A stretch of 64,000 nt of DNA. Origin: Mycosarcoma maydis (lineage: Eukaryota; Basidiomycota; Ustilaginomycetes; Ustilaginales). Positions 18,472-28,274 of the stretch are shown piece after piece. Made by a program: the position numbers and the translations under genes. The notes beneath the pieces were generated by a model. That model did no database searches and had not been told where the DNA came from. It saw nothing but the letters and a program-made list of their open reading frames with translations. The stretch spans positions 62,001 to 126,000 of the forward strand of contig NC_026493.1 in NCBI RefSeq assembly GCF_000328475.2. Reading direction: 5' to 3'. How positions within the stretch are numbered: the stretch's first letter is position 1; the number at the start of each line of letters is the position of its first letter.

Positions 18472-19539
18472 ATGTCCGCCCCGACCACAATGAAGGCTGT
18501 CGTCATTCAAGGTCCCGAGCAGGTCGCTGTCCTTGAGCGACCCATCCCCAAGCCGGGTAAAGGCGAAGTCGTCGTCAAGGTCAACCTTGCTGCTCTTTGC
18601 GGGTCCGACTTGCACATATATCGCGGTCACCAGGCGGTACCCAGGTACGACTTTGTCCTTGGTCATGAATTCGTGGGGGAGATTCACGAAGCAGGCGAGG
18701 GCATCAAAAACTGGAAGAGGGGCGACAAGGTGGTCTCGCCCTTCACCATCTCGTGTGGCGACTGCTTCTTTTGCAACCGCAACCAGACCGGTCGCTGCAC
18801 TCAATCGCGCGTTTTTGGCTCGGTCCCTCTTGATGGTGCTCAGGCAGAGTATGTGCTTGTGCCGCTCGCTGACACCACTCTCTATCCTATTCCTGACGAT
18901 GTTCCCGAAGAGATTATGCTTCTGACCGCCGACATCTTTCCGACGGGCTACTTTGTTGCCAATAACGCCTATACCATGCTGAACGAGGCGGAGCGAAAGG
19001 ACGTCACTGCCGTGGTGATCGGTTGCGGTCCTGTGGGTCTCTGTGCTATCACTGCTGCCTGTTCGTTCTTCAAGACGGTGTACGCTGTTGATTCGGTGCC
19101 TGAGCGTCTGGCCGAAGCCAAGAAGCATGGGGCTATCCCGCTCCACTTGACCGATGATGACCCTGTCAAGACGGTCAAAGAAGCGACAGGTGGCAGAGGC
19201 GCAGATGTCGCACTCGAAGTCGTAGGTGCAGGCCCGGCTCTCGACCTCGCCGTCTCCATCGTTCGCAACTTTGGCGTCATCTCGTCGTGCGGCATTCACA
19301 CTCACACCGTGACACTACAAGGGCCGGACCTCTACAACAAGAATCTGCGCTTCCAATTCGGCCGATGTCCAGTCCGTGCCGTTTTCGACCCCGCCGTTAA
19401 GCTACTCAGCAAGCACCACGATCTGTTCGCCAGCTTCATCCAGCACACCAGACCGATCGAAGACGCTCCAGAGTACTACAAGCTCTTCAACGATAGGAAG
19501 GTGCTCAAGACCGTCTTCAAGATGAACCATGCACAGTGA
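18472..19539 (+). CDS. Zinc-dependent alcohol dehydrogenase (MDR superfamily)
   Basis: 355 residues from the ATG at 18472 (MSAPTTMKAVV); the open frame upstream lacks an ATG. Medium-chain zinc dehydrogenase features are complete. The catalytic zinc ligands Cys43 and His65 sit in LCGSDLH and GHEFVGE. The structural zinc lobe has Cys95, Cys98, Cys101 and Cys109. The Rossmann motif VIGCGPVGLC lies near 180-190, followed by an acidic residue (YAVDS) that favours NAD over NADP. The C terminus KTVFKMNHAQ is ordinary, with no peroxisomal signal. The substrate cannot be told from sequence; the family includes alcohol, polyol and formaldehyde-type dehydrogenases. No neighbouring pathway genes are present. 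Confidence 0.9.
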   Translation: MSAPTTMKAVVIQGPEQVAVLERPIPKPGKGEVVVKVNLAALCGSDLHIYRGHQAVPRYDFVLGHEFVGEIHEAGEGIKNWKRGDKVVSPFTISCGDCFFCNRNQTGRCTQSRVFGSVPLDGAQAEYVLVPLADTTLYPIPDDVPEEIMLLTADIFPTGYFVANNAYTMLNEAERKDVTAVVIGCGPVGLCAITAACSFFKTVYAVDSVPERLAEAKKHGAIPLHLTDDDPVKTVKEATGGRGADVALEVVGAGPALDLAVSIVRNFGVISSCGIHTHTVTLQGPDLYNKNLRFQFGRCPVRAVFDPAVKLLSKHHDLFASFIQHTRPIEDAPEYYKLFNDRKVLKTVFKMNHAQ

Positions 19540-19851
19540 ATGACAAGCACGAAGGGTAGAGGTTGTACAAGCTCAGCTGGTCGTATTGATCTGGCATAGT
19601 GACTTTTCGATTTAGTCAGTTGTCACGTTCGTCTCGTCGGCTGGTCTCACACGCCCAAAAGCTTATCCACCGCCAGGAGACTGGCAGGCTGTTAAGAAGA
19701 AAGCCCGATACTGAAGCTGGGTTCTCAAGCATCTGCTAGCCTCGGTCCTTCAGCAAGCGGTGTGTGTTCATCTCTTGACTGTGCTTTGGCCGGCAACGTA
19801 GTTGACCCGCTTTCCAGCGTGACCGACCCGGTTCATTTAATCCGTATGCGT

Positions 19852-19876
19852 GGATCACGGATCACGGATCACGGAT
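19852..19876. repeat. GGATCAC tandem repeat
   Basis: 3.6 copies of the heptamer GGATCAC, a variant of the intergenic GATTCAC family. Confidence 0.9.
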
Positions 19877-20036
19877 TTCAACCTAAAGTGTTAGAGCTGA
19901 GAATGCTAACTTAGTCACGAGTCACGGTGTTGAACAAAAATAAAAGCGTGAGCTGACCCATGAACCTTCCAAACCGGGGCGAGATGATGAGCGAGAGAGA
20001 GTCACAGAGTGCCTCTATCAAAATAGATTTTGCAAA

Positions 20037-20080
20037 ATCGTGAATCGTGAATCACAAAATCACGAATCGTGAATGTGTCG
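20037..20080. repeat. GTGAATC/CACGAAT repeat cluster
   Basis: ATCGTGAATCGTGAATCACA followed by ATCACGAATCGTGAATGTG. Direct and inverted copies of the window-wide motif lie about 275 bp upstream of vti1. Confidence 0.75.
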
Positions 20081-20189
20081 TGGTTTCACACGGCGGCTTG
20101 GCTGTCCACGCTCAGTTACAAGTCACGAGTGTGTGTGGAGTTCACATGTGCGTCGATGCTAACTCATCAACGTACACAGACAACGCTCG

Positions 20190-20206
20190 CTTAAGCCTGG
20201 CTTAAG
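20190..20206. repeat. Inverted repeat with CTTAAG arms
   Basis: CTTAAGCC, one T, then GGCTTAAG: a perfect 8-bp inverted repeat about 150 bp before the vti1 start. It could be a dimeric factor site. Confidence 0.7.
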
Positions 20207-20355
20207 TGTTAACCATACACTCAACCTTGCTTGCGCGATTCTAGGCCCCCTAACACGACCTTGGCTACGCATCCACAGCAGCGTACGCTATCGAATCCCG
20301 GACTCAGGGCTAGAAATCACTCGTCTGAAGGCAGAATAACGACCGGTAGCGCATC

Positions 20356-21131
20356 ATGTCGGAGCTGTTTGACAGTTACGCATCCGATCTCGAACAGCTC
20401 AAACAGGGCATTCGTCAAAAGCTGGATCAGGCGAAATCGCAGAATGGCGAGGCTAAAAAGTCGACTCTGCGACGAGCAGAGATGGAGCTTGAAGAGGCGG
20501 ACGAGGTGATCTCGCAGATGGACATTGAAGTACAGGGATTTCCGCAATCGGTTCGATCACGCTTTTCCGTGCAGATCAGAGGCTTTAAGCAGGACTTGCA
20601 GACGCTCACGCAACAAGTTCGAGCAGGCTTATCACCATCCTCGCGCGGATCGCGCGGCGCATACGATGCTGCGTATGCCGATGAAGAGACCGATCTCGAA
20701 GCGGCCGATGGTGCCACTGCGAATCGTCAGAGATTGTTGCACGCCACCGCCTCGCTCGAAGACGGCACAAGGAGGCTCGAGGAATCAAATCGTCTCGCGC
20801 TCGAAACCGAAGACCTCGGCGCTGACATCCTGCGCGATCTCAGAAGTCAGAGAGAGCAGATCGAAAACTCAAGAAACACCCTCCGACAAGCTGACCAAAG
20901 CATCGATCGCTCCTCCAGGACGCTCTCCAAGATGATCCGTCGGTACGTACCCAAAATCATCATCATTGATCAACACATCGTCCAGAGTCAATCCGCTAAC
21001 ACTACCAATCTTGATTTCTCTCTTGCTTTCCTTACCGCTGCAGCGCTAAACAGCAAAAATTGGTTACCGTAGGCATCATCGTCTGCCTCGTCCTCTTGAT
21101 CCTTCTCATTCTGTACAACAAGCTCTTCTAA
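20356..21131 (+). CDS. vti1: Vti1-type Qb SNARE
   Basis: Exons 20356-20942 and 21044-21131 encode 224 residues, the normal Vti1 length. Vti1 is a Qb SNARE in fusion at the Golgi, endosome and vacuole. The N-terminal three-helix part (MSELFDSYASDLEQLKQGI) is followed by the SNARE helix at about 135-195 (LEESNRLALETEDLGADIL to DRSSRTLSKMIRR). The 101-nt intron (GTACGT...CTGCAG) lies exactly at the end of the SNARE helix. Exon 2 gives AKQQKLVTVGIIVCLVLLIL and the end LYNKLF, the C-terminal membrane anchor. Without splicing the frame stays open but the anchor is replaced by a polar tail. The gene ends 246 bp before the convergent myotubularin gene. Confidence 0.94.
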
Positions 21132-21377
21132 GCGTCCTCTGTTTTGTTTTGTCGCTCACCTCTACACGTACCCTTGTATATATCCGATCTGCTTATCAGT
21201 CCGCTGCACTGCTTTCCCATCGTTTTCCCGGCCGCAACTCATCGTTTTTCACACGCACGCCTGCTGCACAGTCGCTTTTGCATATTGTGTGATGCTACCG
21301 CAAACGCATCAACGTCAGGAGCGATGAATGAATGTGCCCGACATGTATCTTGGGAAGAGCCATGAGATCACGCTTGC

Positions 21378-24300
21378 TCATAGCACACCGAGCGGATCTG
21401 ACATGAGGTTGCTCGAGCTCTTGCTTGCGTCGGCGTTGCTATCCGTGGATGGATGAGCGTCGATTGCTCCAGTGCTGGGATACGCGGATCGGGCACAGCT
21501 TTGCTGTCTCTCACTGACGCCGTAAGCTGGACGTGCGGGATCTGCGGTATGCGCACCTGCGCTGCTGAGCGACGATCGCATTGCTACGTGCTCACGCTGC
21601 ATCTCGGCGCGCATGTTCGCATTCACGGCCCACGGATTGTGCACCGCCGGTGCCAGAGCGGTGTGAGCATGTGTATGGCTGCTGTGCTCGTTCAAAGCAC
21701 GCAGCGACGGTTGATGAGACGATGTCCTCGGGTCTTGATCTAGCTTCGCTGGGCTCGAACGCTGTGGTCTGGTTGGACTAGTATCTGGAGGAAGAGCCGA
21801 TGCTTCTGATGCAGGTGCAGCCATGGCCTCCTGCAGTCTTCCCCATCCGCCAATCAAAAGATTCTTCATTCTGTTAGCCGCAGCGTCTGCCGCACTCGAG
21901 ACATTGTTCGCCATCGCTGTTGGAGAGTCAGTAGCTGCACTCGGGGCAGAGGAGCTTGCATTCGCATGTGTCCGACTTCGCGGCTGTCTTGCCTGATATG
22001 CAAGGCGCGTTGCATCCACATGACCATTGAGCGCAAGGTCAATCGCACCCGGTGCTGGCGAACTCGCTATGCCTTTGCTCGGCGAGCCGGCCTTGTTGCC
22101 TCCAACGGCTGCCGCCGCTGCCGCGAGCGGATTCAGGACTGGATCAGGGTCGTTTGCGCCCACCACAGCAGTGGTGACAGCTGGCTTCTCCAGCTCACCG
22201 CCACCGGACACTGCTATGCAAGTGGCGACAGTGTTTTCCGCTGATGACGCTCCATCAGTACCGACGACCTTGAGCGCTTCCGACGATGCGTTTGGCGTAT
22301 CGATACCGCGGACAGCACGTTCCAACCTCTCTCGAGCACGTCGCCTTTCTTCGGCTTCCTTGTCTAAGGCGGCGTTCATGTCGCCTGAGGCTCTCTGAAA
22401 AAGCTGTTCAAAGTAGCGCACATCGCGAGAATCGGCAATGAGGACGCCCATGTCGGTATTCTTGCGCTTGGGGTCTCTGTCGTCCAGCTCGGGTTTGTAG
22501 TTCGGATTGCGATGCTTGTTCTTGACATCCGGGCGCAATAGGTAGGTCCATGCGCTAATGGTGCGTGTAGACAGAGCAGGAAGCGCTCGGCCATCGTGAT
22601 CCTGAGGCTTGAAACGCTCGCGCTCGCAATCCATGAGGAAAGTGCCGTACTTGCACTCGTGGATGACTTGATGCAACTCGACGAGATACCGCGAATCGTA
22701 CTCGAAGCGTTCGGGGAACTGACGCATGATCTGCCACATGCAATCTAGGAATTGGTGAAAGACGGGAGAGGTTTCTTTTATGTTGGACCCCTTCTTTGGG
22801 CCAGCTGGTGCGCTAGAAGTGGCGGCCGAAAAGTTGGCGGTGAGCTGCTTGGTGAAACCCCAAAAGGCGTTGGCAGCAGCTTGAGAGTCAAAGCCGCCTG
22901 TTGCGCTAGAGTTGGTTTTTTCAAGTTCAGGATCCGTGTCAGAAGCATCTTCTTCGTCCTCAGTGAGACTGGCGTAGTTGTACTTGGAAGCGATGGTGAA
23001 GTAGCGATCTGAACCTTTGAGACCGCTACGGTCGGTGAACTTGTGACCGAAGCTGAGCCAGTCCTTCTCGATGAGCACCGCTAGACCGTCAAAAGTGCGG
23101 AAGAAAGGGTCAAGACAAATTTGAGCGATGGCAGCGAGCTGCGAGGTACGATCCCAGCCGTCAGAGCAATGGATGAGAACGTGAGAACTGTTGACGTGAA
23201 CGTTGCGGACGATGGACATGGAACCTTCGATGAGCGACTGGATGTGCTTGAGCCACATGGATTTGCGAAGCGCAGCTGGATCGACAGGCGTCGGATTGAG
23301 GCGCAGCACTGAGCCAGAATTGTCGGTGACCACCGTATTGGCAGAGGCATCGCCGAACGCTTCGACGCGCATGCCAAAAGTGGCGATGGGCTCGCTTTCA
23401 CGAAGCGCATCGGTGAGCTTGTTGAGACTGTCGCGCATAACGTGGATGTTTTCGATACCAAGATATGACTTTTTACAGCCTTTGTAGTATTCCATGTTTT
23501 CGGTTCCGGCACCTTTGGCTACATTTGCCATGGCATTGGTGGTTGGGCGAGCATCGACGATGAGGTTGGTGGTCGTGGCACCATAGACAGTGGCGACGGC
23601 GGGAGCGCCAGACGCAGAGGACGCGGCGCTACTGGAGGCGTCTGCGGCTGCTTTAGCCATGATGGATTCGGGATCGGCAAAGTGATGCGAGGTAAAGATG
23701 GCCTCGATGAGCTTTTCATCCTGGATGGAGCGCGCATTCTTCAAACCGACCATGGGCTGACTGGAACGGGTGATAGACGCATGGTTGGCCCAGTGCAGAT
23801 AAGTGAGAGCAGGAACACGAGCCTTGCTGCGATACTTTGCTGCATAGCTGAGCGTGGTGTCACTGATGCGGGAAGGAACAGCCATGAGAGCAGGATAAGT
23901 TGCACAAAAGGAATACTGAGCGTTGATATCAGTGAAGCGCCAGGCCTTGGAGCGAGAACCGATGCCTTGACGAGCAAACTCGGTTTTAGGGTCATAGATG
24001 CGGCCAATGGTAGAGCGAGTGTCAGCATCATTCGGCGAGGGCTGATAGTAGAAGGCATAGAGTTGAGAAACATCGGTTAGAATCGCACACTCTTTGAGGC
24101 TATCAAAGACGGCGAGCTGGTCACTCTCGGATTGGAAGGCAAAGGCAGCCGAGTCGAACGTTTTGTAAAAGAGCGTGATCGGATAAATACGCTGCAAAGG
24201 CGCTGATGGCTGCGCCGAGATGCGGAGGGATGGGATGCGCGTCGCTTTGAGGATCAGAGACAAGGGTATCGAAGTTCTCCGTGTTGGTGTTTGGGCAGCT

Positions 24301-24563
24301 GATGATGGCATATATTCAAAGGTAAGATGGTGCGGTGTGAGGTGAAGAATGCCTGTACGGCAGGTACCGTCGCCTCTGCGTTGGAACCAGACGTCAGTGA
24401 GCGTGTCGACCTTGGGTGCTGGTAGCGGAGTGAGCAGGTCAGCAGCTGCAGCTGCCGCTGCCGCCGTGGAAGAAGCAGAAACTGTGGATGCCTGCATGTT
24501 GTACACGTTTGAGGATACTGGTGGCAGACGATATGAGGCGACGCGATGTCTGACAAGTTCCAT
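21378..24563 (-). CDS. ymr1: Myotubularin-family phosphoinositide 3-phosphatase
   Basis: A single exon of 1061 residues from the ATG at 24563. Myotubularins remove the 3-phosphate from PI3P and PI(3,5)P2 on endosomal and vacuolar membranes. A PH-GRAM region covers about 55-165. The catalytic CX5R loop reads HCSDGWDRTSQ (Cys about 465), the exact myotubularin signature, so the enzyme should be active. FGHKFTDRSG, PVFHQFLDCMWQIMRQFP and FLMDCERER are further family blocks. The last 350 residues are Ala/Ser-rich and probably disordered, longer than in yeast Ymr1. An Ala-rich insertion (about 305-335) also splits the catalytic half. The start is fixed by the first ATG; a second in-frame ATG follows about 22 codons on. 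Confidence 0.93.
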   Translation of the reverse strand: MELVRHRVASYRLPPVSSNVYNMQASTVSASSTAAAAAAAADLLTPLPAPKVDTLTDVWFQRRGDGTCRTGILHLTPHHLTFEYMPSSAAQTPTRRTSIPLSLILKATRIPSLRISAQPSAPLQRIYPITLFYKTFDSAAFAFQSESDQLAVFDSLKECAILTDVSQLYAFYYQPSPNDADTRSTIGRIYDPKTEFARQGIGSRSKAWRFTDINAQYSFCATYPALMAVPSRISDTTLSYAAKYRSKARVPALTYLHWANHASITRSSQPMVGLKNARSIQDEKLIEAIFTSHHFADPESIMAKAAADASSSAASSASGAPAVATVYGATTTNLIVDARPTTNAMANVAKGAGTENMEYYKGCKKSYLGIENIHVMRDSLNKLTDALRESEPIATFGMRVEAFGDASANTVVTDNSGSVLRLNPTPVDPAALRKSMWLKHIQSLIEGSMSIVRNVHVNSSHVLIHCSDGWDRTSQLAAIAQICLDPFFRTFDGLAVLIEKDWLSFGHKFTDRSGLKGSDRYFTIASKYNYASLTEDEEDASDTDPELEKTNSSATGGFDSQAAANAFWGFTKQLTANFSAATSSAPAGPKKGSNIKETSPVFHQFLDCMWQIMRQFPERFEYDSRYLVELHQVIHECKYGTFLMDCERERFKPQDHDGRALPALSTRTISAWTYLLRPDVKNKHRNPNYKPELDDRDPKRKNTDMGVLIADSRDVRYFEQLFQRASGDMNAALDKEAEERRRARERLERAVRGIDTPNASSEALKVVGTDGASSAENTVATCIAVSGGGELEKPAVTTAVVGANDPDPVLNPLAAAAAAVGGNKAGSPSKGIASSPAPGAIDLALNGHVDATRLAYQARQPRSRTHANASSSAPSAATDSPTAMANNVSSAADAAANRMKNLLIGGWGRLQEAMAAPASEASALPPDTSPTRPQRSSPAKLDQDPRTSSHQPSLRALNEHSSHTHAHTALAPAVHNPWAVNANMRAEMQREHVAMRSSLSSAGAHTADPARPAYGVSERQQSCARSAYPSTGAIDAHPSTDSNADASKSSSNLMSDPLGVL

Positions 24564-25481
24564 CAATACCGCCCAGGCGAAATAGCAGCAGCAGCAAGGG
24601 TATTCAGTGTCACCGCTTCGCCGTCAAGCTTGCGCTGCGTCGCGGTGGAGACCGGCGTTGTCTGTTGCTCTTTTCGATCGATCGAGAACGGTCGTGGGCG
24701 ACTCGGCTGCGAATTATGCGCAAGTATACGATGGTGGTGGAAGAATCGTGACTGGATCTGGTGGTTGGGTCAATCTGACACGAGTTCCGAACAGGCACTA
24801 GGTGGTGTGCTTTGCCAGAGACGACGTGCGACGACCAAGGTGATGTGGATCAAGTCTCTGAACGAGTTTGCAGGGTCTCGTCGGTGGTCGAAAAGTGGAT
24901 GGTGAATTGCGAGTTGTTCTCTGTCTCTGTTGGTGCTGCTCTCGCACATCACACAAGACATTCACGAGTCCAGACTGGCTGCCACTCTCCACACTCACGA
25001 TTCACGATTCACGTTCGTGACTCTGTGACTGTGACCGGAGCGCAATCGGCGTCCGTGCGAAAGCGGCCTAACAATGGGTGAAATTGGACACGCTACGCGG
25101 TTAACGATACACGATACACGATAACTCACGACTGTGACTTACACGATACGATGCTTGGCGTCCGTCTGCCAAGCCTTTTCTGCACTGCAGGCTGCAGCTT
25201 AAATTAGGTGAAAAATTGGCGGCAGAGGCACCAAGCCAATTTTCAATTCACGATTCGTGAATCTAAGACCTGAGAGATAAATAAAACTTGTCCTCGTCCA
25301 CACGTTTTCTAGAACGTGGACCAGTCACGAGTGAAACTCAACTCACACTATCAACCCAGCAAGAGCGTGGGCATCAATCACAGACATAATCTCGTCCTTC
25401 CATCCTTTTCATCCAACTATTCACCTATTCACCAAGCCACGTCAACACGCCGCTGCACTGACGGCACATACCATCCCCGTC
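24564..25481. other. Divergent promoter region between the myotubularin and CDF genes
   Basis: 918 bp. Repeats of ACGATTCACGATTCACG (24995-25016) and ACGATACACGATACACGATA (about 25100-25125) are present, then a CA/CT-rich leader before 25482. There is no gene. Confidence 0.6.
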
Positions 25482-27887
25482 ATGAGCAGGCCGATCAATA
25501 CCCCCGTTGTAACGTCGCCGCGCCGAGAAGAGCCGGTTGCCAACCAGCCACCAACCACCTCGAACGGTCAATCGGCGCCGCTTTCTTCTTCGGTCCGCTT
25601 TCATCTCGACTTGCATGCTGACCGAGCCAACACATCCATCGACAGCATCGAGTTCAATCGTCCTGTAGCCTTTCCCAATCACAGCAACGACATAGAAGAA
25701 GCAAGCTCCGAAGATGGCGGTATCTATCAGCACTACTCCCACCCGCACACCGACCACGGACGAAGAACCAGTTCGTCTTTCGGCATTGTAAACCCAGCCC
25801 ACGGCTTTCCTTCTTCCTCGGCCTACAACTACAAAGCCATGATAAGCAAACACGGTCACGGCTTCCCCGACAGAGCCGATTCCGTCCGCAACATCTCTGC
25901 GCTCGCCAACCTGGTCGATTACAGATCCAACTACTACGAGGATCACCGCGTTAGCGAAGAAGAGATCAAGCACCGCACCAAACATCTCGGCTGGGCGAAA
26001 GCATCTGCCGTCTGCGACTACTACGAACGTCTCAACGACACACTCGACGGATGGAGAGAGGTTGACGAGATCCTTGACTCTCGCTTTCCGGACGAAGTCA
26101 TGCGTCGCTTCAACCAGCACGACGAGCTTCAAGCCAAAAAGCAACGCCGCTCCAAACCCTCCTCGAAAAAGTCGAAGCGCAAAAACAAGAGCATCTCGGC
26201 CCAAATGGGACGCAAGACGCCGGTAGAGAGCGACGGCAACGTTTCCGACGAGGAGGAGACCGAGGAAGAGGACAGAGGTAGACGAAAACGTTCACTCAAG
26301 CGCAGCTTCAGCGCAAAGGCCATCGATGCCTTCAGTGGTCTCTGGTTCGCTGCTTCGGGCAGTCCAAATGCTTCCAATAGGTCCGATCTCGAACACGGTC
26401 ATTCTTCGCATTCCCACTCTCACGATCACCGCCCATCCAAGGCTACCGCGTTTGACTTGACATCCGCCACCGAGGAGGACGAAGACAACTCGTTCCAACC
26501 TCTGTCAAGCTCACCCGCTGGTGCCAGCGCCACTCGGACCTCTTCCGCCCATCGCGATTACGGCGCCACCTCGGCATCCAGCGCTGGCCAACTCTACGAC
26601 AAGCTTCGACGCCAAGGTCGCATCGAGCAGATTCGTCGCTCCGAGTCACAGCTTGCTCTGTCGTCGGGTGCCAGTTCCCCCGCCCTGACCAGCGGCACCC
26701 ACACTCCCCACGATGGCATCTCATCCTCCGCCTCCAAAACCGACACAATACGTCCAAGCCAAGTCGAGAACATCCCGGAACACGTCGTACAAGGCGTACC
26801 AGGCGCCGCCGACAACCAAACTCAAGGCACCAAAGTGGTCTACTCTTCGCACGAACAAGGCAGTCTCGATCGCAACTATAGCCGAGAGCGTCACCATCGT
26901 CCGTTTGCCTCGCAGGAGGAAGAGAGGCGAGCACTGCTCAGCACGGTACCCAATCGCGCCAAGGAGGAGGAGACCTCGCGTTCCGTCCAATTCGCCATCA
27001 ACATCAATCTCATCATCAACATTCTCTTGCTTGGCGGCAAAGGTGTCGCGGTGCTCTCGTCCAATTCGGTCTCTCTGATCGCATCATTTGTCGACAGTGC
27101 TCTTGACCTCTTGTCGACTATCATCATCTTTGCAACGTCGAAAGCCATCGCGTACCGTTCGTGGAGGACCATGTACAAGTATCCCGTCGGCAAGCAGCGT
27201 CTCGAACCGCTTGGTGTCGTCATCTTTTCCGTCCTCATGATCGCTTCCTTTGTGCAGGTGTTTATCGAATCTGCTGGTCGTCTGCGACAGGTGCTGCTTA
27301 CGGGCGAGCAAGATCCGGAATCAGCCGCCAACCTGCCTCTGATCGGAGTTGCCTTCATGTTGGCCACGATCGGCATCAAGACTGTCATGTGGCTACTGTA
27401 CCGCTCTTCGAAGTCATCGGGCGTTCGAGCCGTGGCGCAGGATGCTGAGAACGACGTCGTGTTCAACATTGCCTCGCTCATCTTCCCCATTCTGGGCTCC
27501 AGGCTCGGCTGGCCGGCACTTGATCCAATCGGGGGTATCGCTCTATCGGTCTACATCATTTACGAGTGGATTGAGACGCTTTGGGAGACCGTCTCCAAGC
27601 TTTCCGGCGCTGTTGCTTCGGCGACCGAAATTTCTAAGTGTCTCTACTGCGTTGTTCGCTTCAACTCGGTCAACAGCGTCTCGGCCTTTGAGCTTTTTCA
27701 TTCGGGCGACAATCTGATTGTGGAGGCCGACATTGTGCTGCCTCACTCAATCTCACTGAAAGAGTCGCACGATCTCGGCGAAATTATCACCTACTGTACC
27801 GAAAACATCACAGGCGTCGAGCGCTCCTACATTCACCTCGATTACAATCCCAAGGGTCAGGCAGGCCATCTTGCCCAACGCGGCTGA
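25482..27887 (+). CDS. Cation diffusion facilitator (CDF) metal transporter with long N-terminal extension
   Basis: A single exon of 801 residues. CDF proteins export divalent metals (Zn, Mn, Fe) from the cytosol in exchange for protons. The membrane domain begins near 500 (SVQFAININLIINILLLGGK). It has the metal-site motif VDSALD (Asp538 and Asp542), the linker YPVGKQRLEPLG and about six membrane helices. The C-terminal cytoplasmic domain follows (ELFHSGDNLIVEADIVLP, DLGEIITYCTENITGVERSYIHLDY). The DXXXD form of the first site and the sequence GKQRLEPLG fit the Mn/Fe-type CDF group. The first 500 residues are a polar, Ser-rich and basic region with a His cluster (HGHSSHSHSHDH near 305-316) that may sense or buffer metal. 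It converges on rrn6. Confidence 0.9.
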   Translation: MSRPINTPVVTSPRREEPVANQPPTTSNGQSAPLSSSVRFHLDLHADRANTSIDSIEFNRPVAFPNHSNDIEEASSEDGGIYQHYSHPHTDHGRRTSSSFGIVNPAHGFPSSSAYNYKAMISKHGHGFPDRADSVRNISALANLVDYRSNYYEDHRVSEEEIKHRTKHLGWAKASAVCDYYERLNDTLDGWREVDEILDSRFPDEVMRRFNQHDELQAKKQRRSKPSSKKSKRKNKSISAQMGRKTPVESDGNVSDEEETEEEDRGRRKRSLKRSFSAKAIDAFSGLWFAASGSPNASNRSDLEHGHSSHSHSHDHRPSKATAFDLTSATEEDEDNSFQPLSSSPAGASATRTSSAHRDYGATSASSAGQLYDKLRRQGRIEQIRRSESQLALSSGASSPALTSGTHTPHDGISSSASKTDTIRPSQVENIPEHVVQGVPGAADNQTQGTKVVYSSHEQGSLDRNYSRERHHRPFASQEEERRALLSTVPNRAKEEETSRSVQFAININLIINILLLGGKGVAVLSSNSVSLIASFVDSALDLLSTIIIFATSKAIAYRSWRTMYKYPVGKQRLEPLGVVIFSVLMIASFVQVFIESAGRLRQVLLTGEQDPESAANLPLIGVAFMLATIGIKTVMWLLYRSSKSSGVRAVAQDAENDVVFNIASLIFPILGSRLGWPALDPIGGIALSVYIIYEWIETLWETVSKLSGAVASATEISKCLYCVVRFNSVNSVSAFELFHSGDNLIVEADIVLPHSISLKESHDLGEIITYCTENITGVERSYIHLDYNPKGQAGHLAQRG

Positions 27888-28274
27888 AAGCTGCCCATTC
27901 GTGATTCCACGCCCGTCAACTTCCTCGCTCTATTCACTTGGCGCTTGGCAATCGTGAATGTTCCCACGTTACTTTCGGAATCTAGTTTTTCATTTAGATT
28001 TTTGATTCTTGCCAGGATCGTTAGAAGCCAATCGTGAATCGTGACTGACTTAGATTGATGTTGATACAGGTCTCGTCGACGGGTACATGGTAGGATGGAT
28101 TGATTGCGTTTGCGGAGTTTTTCTGGCCTGCTGCTTGACCTTACGTGAAGCTGAAATCGTGATTCGTGTACGCGGCGTGCAACTGTGACTCACATGGGAT
28201 ACAGCAAGCACGAATTTCTGCATGCGCGATACCGACTGTGTGGGTTGTGGAGGCTGAGGCCGACATGCAAAGGC
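27888..28274. other. Convergent 3' intergenic region
   Basis: 387 bp between the CDF gene (+) and rrn6 (-). A few ATCGTGAATC words around 28030 are present. I see nothing else. Confidence 0.6.

Larger units (their letters stand above)
19540..20355. other. Intergenic: upstream of vti1
   Basis: 816 bp with a GGATCAC tandem repeat (19852-19876), a GTGAATC cluster (20037-20080) and an inverted repeat CTTAAGCC-T-GGCTTAAG at 20190-20206. There is no gene. Confidence 0.6.

Noticed and set aside
19537..19600. Stop-codon readthrough of the alcohol dehydrogenase to a cryptic peroxisomal signal
   Set aside because: The stop context is TGA-ATG rather than TGA-CTA, and the in-frame extension does not end in SKL or a similar tripeptide.
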